The notes under the pieces: generated by a model | The model's database searches: none | Told to the model about the DNA's origin: nothing | Seen by the model: only the letters and a program-made list of their open reading frames with translations | Source of the DNA: Kalmusia sp. IMI 367209 | Lineage: Eukaryota; Ascomycota; Dothideomycetes; Pleosporales; Didymosphaeriaceae | DNA: 64,000 nt | Reading direction: 5' to 3' | Assembly: GCA_027946365.1 (NCBI GenBank) | Contig: JAPEUQ010000008.1 | Coordinates: 1,550,001-1,614,000, forward strand | Shown: positions 63,346 through 64,000 of the stretch, piece by piece | Layout of the letters: every line of letters begins with the position of its first letter | Numbering within the stretch: position 1 is the first letter of the stretch | Made by a program: the position numbers and the translations under genes

Positions 63346-64000
63346 GGTTGGGGCGTGGATGTGGTGAAGACCCGGCGGTCGCAAGCGTGTGTTGTAACTT
63401 GTGAGCCGTGCACAAGGTCAATGGATGAGGAAAGAACACGGGGCGATGCTCCAAAGAAACTGCCCGTAGCAGCAGGGTATAGCAAAGGAAGATTCGTGTC
63501 GTAGGAAAGGAAAGCCGATTGCGCGATCAAGTTTGGCGGACAGTGAGGTTAGACGTCCGCGTTGATACGGAGCGGGCCGCTGCGATTCGAAACTAGTCCC
63601 GATCTGCGTGCCTACCCATCAAGGAAGGATCAAGTCTGATGTTGAGAACAGCAGTGTGGCTCACCAAAATGCAGCCCAAGCAATGGGTGCATTGTGCCCT
63701 GTCTGCCGCTGCATCTATTGTGCTTGTAGCGGCCCAAAATCGTGAACAGCTCTAGACGTTTCGAAATCATTGTCAAGGTCCTAGCTAGCAGATGCACAAT
63801 GGGGTAAATTCTGACAAGTTCATATTATCATGTACAGAGAATATTAGGTTCGACACCTCTCATTCTTCCTATGGAGGTCTTTCTCTTTTTATTCTTTAGA
63901 GCCATCGGTGTCCGGCTCCACACACGTGCACGAGTGGCCTCAATCCTCCTCCTGATGCCCAGCCGCACAATGAACCGACCCATACCTAGACGACTACATT
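63346..64000. other. Upstream flank of MIC12, no supported gene
   Basis: No ORF with a recognisable domain; any neighbouring gene lies beyond the window. Confidence 0.4.

Overview
The window looks like a chromosome segment of a filamentous ascomycete, most likely a Dothideomycete (Pleosporales). Genes have short introns (about 45-180 nt) with GT..AG ends and CTAAC/CTGAT-like branch sites. Repeats carry the C-to-T/G-to-A decay expected from repeat-induced point mutation (RIP). The unique genes are ordinary fungal housekeeping genes (COX18, ALG11, TRAPPC13, RPP1, MIC12). I cannot name the species. The H3-carrying hAT element recalls a report, from memory and unverified, of histone H3 transduplication in Pyrenophora tritici-repentis.

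Positions 1 to about 34,400 are a nested transposon block. The oldest layer is a RIP-destroyed Ty3/gypsy element on the minus strand (pieces at 12270-14483 and 20501-21649, possibly 5786-6262). A 6.0 kb hAT-type DNA transposon was inserted several times: copy 1 (1-5785, left end outside the window), copy 2 (6271-12261, 8-bp duplication AATACTAT), copy 3 (14492-20492, inverted, 8-bp duplication GTTCTATA) and a heavily mutated, left-truncated copy 4 (21650-32733). Copy 4 is split by a much younger chromodomain-type gypsy retrotransposon (22580-29488, 5-bp duplication GTAAT), which is almost free of RIP. Each full hAT copy carries three genes: a divergent histone H3 gene, a head-to-head gene for an unknown protein with a very acidic tail, and the hAT transposase. 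The H3 retains the globular fold, but the ARKS contexts around K9 and K27 are both changed. This three-gene element is the most interesting object in the window.

The gypsy element has gag, protease, RT/RNase H, integrase and chromodomain, plus a spliced antisense gene for a cysteine-rich, basic-tailed protein between pol and the 3' LTR. Many frameshifts in repeat copy 1, in the gypsy pol and in a few unique genes are one-base changes in homopolymers. They look more like residual assembly errors than decay.

From about 34,400 onward the sequence is normal gene space. In order: COX18/OXA2-like (-), ALG11 (+), a small GPI-anchored secreted protein (-), a DENN-domain protein with a C1 finger (-), a 2.6 kb stretch without a confident gene, TRAPPC13 (-), a small SET-domain protein with a GC-AG intron (+), a UPF0662/DUF2408 protein (-), ribosomal protein P1 (+), an aldo-keto reductase (-), phosphopantothenoylcysteine decarboxylase (+), a GPI-anchored S41-family protease (+), a large low-complexity protein of unknown function (-) and the MICOS subunit MIC12 (-). 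These genes are not a pathway cluster; neighbours share divergent promoters or converge.
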